Part shown: one piece after another, positions 61,214 through 64,000 of the stretch
Layout: each line of letters starts with the position of its first letter
Numbering within the stretch: position 1 is the first letter of the stretch
Origin: Pseudomonas sp. PICF141
GTDB lineage: Bacteria; Pseudomonadota; Gammaproteobacteria; Pseudomonadales; Pseudomonadaceae
DNA: 64,000 bases
Direction of reading: 5' to 3'
NCBI RefSeq assembly: GCF_002286815.1
Contig: NZ_MUNM01000087.1
Location: forward strand, 1-64,000
The notes under the pieces: model-generated
Told to the model about the DNA's origin: nothing
Databases searched by the model: none
The model's input: the letters and a program-made list of their open reading frames with translations, nothing else
Program-made: the position numbers and the translations under genes

Positions 61214-62089
61214 ATGACGTGGACTGCGGTTACCGGACACCGTGCGCAACTCGGCGAAAGCCCGTTCTGGGATGCTCCGACCCAGGCCCTGTATTGGGTG
61301 GATATCGCTGGCAAACAAGCGCTCAGGCTGATCGGTGCCAATGTGGACATCTGGCAGATGCCGGAACACGTGTCCGCATTCATCCCCTGCGAAAGCGGTG
61401 ATGCCTTGGTGACATTGAGCAGTGGGGTTTATCGGCTGGATCTGGATTCTCCCGGCCTGGAACCCCGGCTGACCTTGTTTTGCGTTGCCGATCCACAACC
61501 CGGCAATCGCCCCAACGAAGCCCGCTGCGATGCTCAGGGCCGGCTCTGGCTGGGCACGATGCAAAACAACATCGGGGAGCAGGGCGAAGACTTACCCATC
61601 GTGCGCCGGTCCGGCGGCCTGTTTCGCATCGACCGCGATGCTCGGGTCACGCCGCTGCTTGGAGGGTTAGGCATCCCCAACACGTTGCTGTGGAGTGACG
61701 ACGGCACCACCCTGTATTTCGCCGACAGCCTCGACAAAACGCTTTACCAGCATTTCATCCACGCCGACGGCAACCTGGACACCGCCCATGTCTGGTTTGG
61801 CCCCCATGAACGTGGCGGTCCCGACGGCTCGGCGATGGATGCCGAGGGCTATATATGGAACGCTCGATGGGATGGCAGTTGTCTGCTCAGGTTGAACCCC
61901 GACGGTCATGTGGATCGCGTGATCGAACTGCCGGTCAGCCGTCCCACCAGTTGCGTGTTCGGTGGCGAAGACTTCAAAACCCTGTACATCACCAGCGCCG
62001 CAAGCCCGCTCAATCATCCGCTGGATGGCGCGCTGTTATCGATTCGAGTGGATGTACCCGGAAAAGCCTGTCAGCGATTTTCTGGGTAA
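61214..62089 (+). CDS. SMP-30/gluconolactonase-family lactonase
   Basis: A 291-residue six-bladed propeller. Metal-binding and catalytic features include GESPFWDAPTQALYWVDI (Glu), NRPNEARCDAQGRLWLGTM (Asn) and PDGSAMDAEGYIWNARWDGS (Asp). In Pseudomonas this gene next to an SDR and araFGH encodes the L-arabinonolactonase step of oxidative arabinose breakdown; galactonolactone is an alternative. GCAGGAGGTTTC precedes the ATG. It lies about 100 bp after the GntR gene. Confidence 0.9.
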   Translation: MTWTAVTGHRAQLGESPFWDAPTQALYWVDIAGKQALRLIGANVDIWQMPEHVSAFIPCESGDALVTLSSGVYRLDLDSPGLEPRLTLFCVADPQPGNRPNEARCDAQGRLWLGTMQNNIGEQGEDLPIVRRSGGLFRIDRDARVTPLLGGLGIPNTLLWSDDGTTLYFADSLDKTLYQHFIHADGNLDTAHVWFGPHERGGPDGSAMDAEGYIWNARWDGSCLLRLNPDGHVDRVIELPVSRPTSCVFGGEDFKTLYITSAASPLNHPLDGALLSIRVDVPGKACQRFSG

Positions 62090-62202
62090 ATCCCAGAATA
62101 TGGGATGTAAAATTATATATTGAGATTATTTGGCGGTCGGGTTTATAGTCGGCCCCATCAGTTACACGCACTCACACTTAAAAAAACAAAACAGGTGAAG
62201 TG

Positions 62203-62370
62203 ATGCAGCGATATTCCACCGCACTCCTTTCTGGAGTCAGTGCTTCAGGCCGCCTCGGCGCCCGGGCGTTTTCGCGCCTGCCTGCCTGTTCCCAACAGCT
62301 TTTTGACCGGACATCGACAGATCTCCGGTTTTCGTCGTGCCTTCCAACAGGAGTGTTGATCCATGGCTGA
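62203..62370 (+). CDS. Possible 55-codon leader reading frame overlapping the SDR start
   Basis: ATG 62203 follows AGGTGAAGTG and opens a 55-codon frame (MQRYSTALLSGVSASGRLGA...) ending in a TGA at 62368-62370. That stop overlaps the first codons of the SDR gene by 8 bases in a different frame. The layout suits translational coupling or leader control. It has no recognisable domain and the product may not be stable; it may be chance. Confidence 0.3.
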   Translation: MQRYSTALLSGVSASGRLGARAFSRLPACSQQLFDRTSTDLRFSSCLPTGVLIHG

Positions 62371-63181
62371 ACCTCTTTCCTTGCCACCGGTGCCCGAACC
62401 GCCCAAGGGCGAGCGGCTGAAAAACAAGGTGGTGCTGCTGACCGGTGCCGCTCAGGGCATCGGCGAAGCGATTGTCGCGACCTTCGCCTCTCAACAGGCC
62501 AAGCTGATCATCAGCGATATCCAGGGCGAAAAAGTCGAAAAAGTCGCGGCGCACTGGCGTGAACAAGGCGCGGATGTCGTGGCGATCAAGGCCGACGTGT
62601 CGCGCCAGCAAGACCTGCAGGCCATGGCCGGACTGGCCATTGAGCTTCACGGTCGAATCGACGTGTTGGTCAATTGCGCCGGGGTCAACGTATTCCGCGA
62701 CCCGCTGCAAATGACCGAAGAAGATTGGCGTCGCTGCTTCGCCATCGATCTGGACGGCGCCTGGTATGGCTGCAAAGCTGTGTTGCCGCAGATGATCGAG
62801 CAGGGCATCGGCAGCATCATCAACATCGCCTCCACCCATTCCACTCACATCATTCCCGGCTGCTTCCCGTACCCGGTGGCCAAGCATGGCTTGCTCGGGC
62901 TGACCCGCGCCTTGGGCATCGAATACGCACCCAAAGGCATTCGGGTCAACGCCATCGCGCCGGGCTATATCGAAACCCAGCTGAACGTCGATTACTGGAA
63001 CGGTTTTGCCGACCCCCATGCCGAACGTCAGCGGGCCTTTGACCTGCATCCACCGCAGCGCATCGGCCAGCCGATTGAAGTGGCGATGACCGCTGTGTTC
63101 CTGGCCAGCGATGAAGCGCCGTTCATTAACGCTTCATGCATCACCATCGATGGTGGGCGTTCGGTCATGTACCACGACTGA
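62363..63181 (+). CDS. SDR-family sugar dehydrogenase (probable L-arabinose/D-galactose 1-dehydrogenase)
   Basis: A 272-residue short-chain dehydrogenase. The NAD(P) motif is LLTGAAQGIGEAI, with D (ISDIQGEK) at the end of the second strand suggesting NAD preference. NCAGVNVF, the catalytic Ser in NIASTHSTHI and YPVAKHG (YxxxK) complete the set. With the adjacent lactonase it would oxidise an aldose to its aldonate; the sugar is inferred from araF downstream. CAGGAGTGTTGATCC precedes ATG 62363. Confidence 0.88.
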   Translation: MAEPLSLPPVPEPPKGERLKNKVVLLTGAAQGIGEAIVATFASQQAKLIISDIQGEKVEKVAAHWREQGADVVAIKADVSRQQDLQAMAGLAIELHGRIDVLVNCAGVNVFRDPLQMTEEDWRRCFAIDLDGAWYGCKAVLPQMIEQGIGSIINIASTHSTHIIPGCFPYPVAKHGLLGLTRALGIEYAPKGIRVNAIAPGYIETQLNVDYWNGFADPHAERQRAFDLHPPQRIGQPIEVAMTAVFLASDEAPFINASCITIDGGRSVMYHD

Positions 63182-63218
63182 ATGCTCAGGATTTCAAGCG
63201 CGAAACTACGTCTGAAAT

Positions 63219-63245
63219 CCAATCATCATACGATATGACTATTGG
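63219..63245. promoter_or_regulatory. Interrupted palindrome upstream of araF
   Basis: CCAAT-N2-TCATA-N3-TATGA-N2-ATTGG, a 27-bp interrupted palindrome, lies 66 bp before the araF start. Its core shares AATCAT and ATGA elements with the palindrome upstream of the GntR gene. It is a candidate operator of that regulator. Confidence 0.6.
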
Positions 63246-63311
63246 TTGCGTGCTTCGACCGCTGTATTGGCTTTCAAATAACGCTCAAAAAAAATAACAA
63301 GGAGTCAGCTT

Positions 63312-64000
63312 ATGAAACGTCGTCGTGGGATCCGTTCCCTGTGCTGTGCCGCTTTGGCGGTTACCGCGGTCAGCCTGAGCAGCACATTGCTGGCGGCCGA
63401 TGAAGTGAAGATCGGTTTTCTGGTCAAACAAGCGGAAGAACCCTGGTTCCAGACCGAATGGGCTTTCGCCGAAAAGGCCGGTAAGGACAAGGGCTTCACC
63501 GTCATCAAGATCGCCGTGCCTGATGGCGAGAAAACCCTCTCGGCCATCGACAGTCTGGCGGCCAACGGCGCCAAGGGCTTCGTGATCTGCCCGCCGGACG
63601 TGTCCCTCGGCCCGGCAATCATGGCCAAGGCCAAGCTCAACGGTTTGAAAGTGATTGCCGTCGATGACCGTTTCGTCGATGCCGGCGGCAAGTTCATGGA
63701 AGACGTTCCGTACCTGGGCATGGCGGCTTTCGAAGTCGGCCAGAAGCAGGGCGCCGCCATGGCCGCTGAAGCGAAAAAACGCGGCTGGGACTGGAAAGAC
63801 ACTTACGCGGTGATCAACACCTACAATGAACTCGACACCGGCAAGAAGCGCACTGACGGCTCCGTCAAAGCGCTGGAAGACGCCGGCATGCCCAAAGACC
63901 ACATCCTCTTCTCCGCACTGAAAACCCTCGACGTACCGGGCAGCATGGACGCCACCAACTCGGCCTTGGTGAAGCTACCGGGCGCGGCGAAAAACCTGAT
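63312..64000 (+). CDS. araF: L-arabinose ABC transporter substrate-binding protein AraF (partial, runs off the window)
   Basis: The first 229 residues of a periplasmic binding protein. The signal peptide runs through AVSLSSTLLA, then EVKIGFLVKQAEEPWFQTEW, KIAVPDGEKTLSAIDSLA, ANGAKGFVICPPD and KVIAVDDRFVDA, which match E. coli AraF closely as I recall it. It would deliver arabinose to AraG/AraH, expected just downstream. AAGGAGTCAGCTT precedes the ATG. The 3' end lies beyond 64000. Confidence 0.93.
   Translation, partial: MKRRRGIRSLCCAALAVTAVSLSSTLLAADEVKIGFLVKQAEEPWFQTEWAFAEKAGKDKGFTVIKIAVPDGEKTLSAIDSLAANGAKGFVICPPDVSLGPAIMAKAKLNGLKVIAVDDRFVDAGGKFMEDVPYLGMAAFEVGQKQGAAMAAEAKKRGWDWKDTYAVINTYNELDTGKKRTDGSVKALEDAGMPKDHILFSALKTLDVPGSMDATNSALVKLPGAAKNL

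Overview
The window reads as a chromosome segment of a Pseudomonas of the P. fluorescens group. Gene order from comEC to the tatD-type hydrolase (comEC-exbBD-lpxK-ycaR-kdsB-ptp-murB ... rne/rluC-HAD-sppA-maf-yceD-rpmF-plsX-fabD-fabG-acpP-fabF-pabC-mltG-tmk-holB-pilZ-tatD) is the order I know from Pseudomonas. Codon use is high in GC3, and several families of Pseudomonas REP-type inverted repeats lie between genes. No insertion sequence, prophage, CRISPR array or rRNA was seen.

Layout. (1) 1-150: the 3' end of a tRNA-Glu gene, a tRNA-Gly(GCC) gene and a terminator. (2) 0.4-15.1 kb: a complete Flp/Tad pilus locus. It has an AraC-type regulator with a degenerate receiver-like N-terminus, two near-identical Flp pilins, a prepilin peptidase, an extra AAA+ ATPase, CpaB, TadG, two TadE-like pseudopilins, CpaE/TadZ, and TadA, TadB and TadC. 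A convergent block carries the secretin, TadD, a DUF3613 protein and a small putative lipoprotein. (3) 15.5-19.1 kb: a frameshifted NTF2-like pseudogene, then a compact alaX-like / 2-oxoglutarate oxygenase / LysE-exporter operon divergent from a LysR regulator. (4) 19.2-26.2 kb: fadE-type acyl-CoA dehydrogenase, a transglutaminase-like protein, a glutathione transferase, a YadGH-type ABC exporter and a DUF2062 protein. (5) 26.3-33.2 kb: comEC and an envelope operon (exbB-exbD-lpxK-ycaR-kdsB-ptp-murB). (6) 33.5-37.9 kb: a periplasmic molybdenum hydroxylase operon (IorA/IorB-like, XdhC, MobA-like). (7) 38.1-55.6 kb: rne and rluC divergently, sppA, maf, then the long rpmF/fatty-acid-synthesis/mltG/tmk/holB/pilZ/tatD cluster. 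(8) 55.7-60.2 kb: a probable RgsA small RNA on the minus strand, a TetR regulator, a MoaA-like radical SAM enzyme, DUF4823 and DUF1285 proteins, and a cytoplasmic-looking family I.1 lipase. (9) 60.3-64 kb: a sugar-acid/arabinose region with a GntR/FadR regulator, SMP-30 lactonase, SDR dehydrogenase and the start of araF, which runs off the window. Palindromes precede both the regulator gene and araF.

The gene group I consider most worth testing as an undescribed system is the alaX-like/oxygenase/LysE operon at 15.8-18 kb. Its logic (make a modified amino acid, clear it from tRNA, export it) is inferred from family membership only. Second is the AAA+ ATPase embedded in the pilus locus. All family assignments come from reading motifs and from memory of the families; no database search was run.
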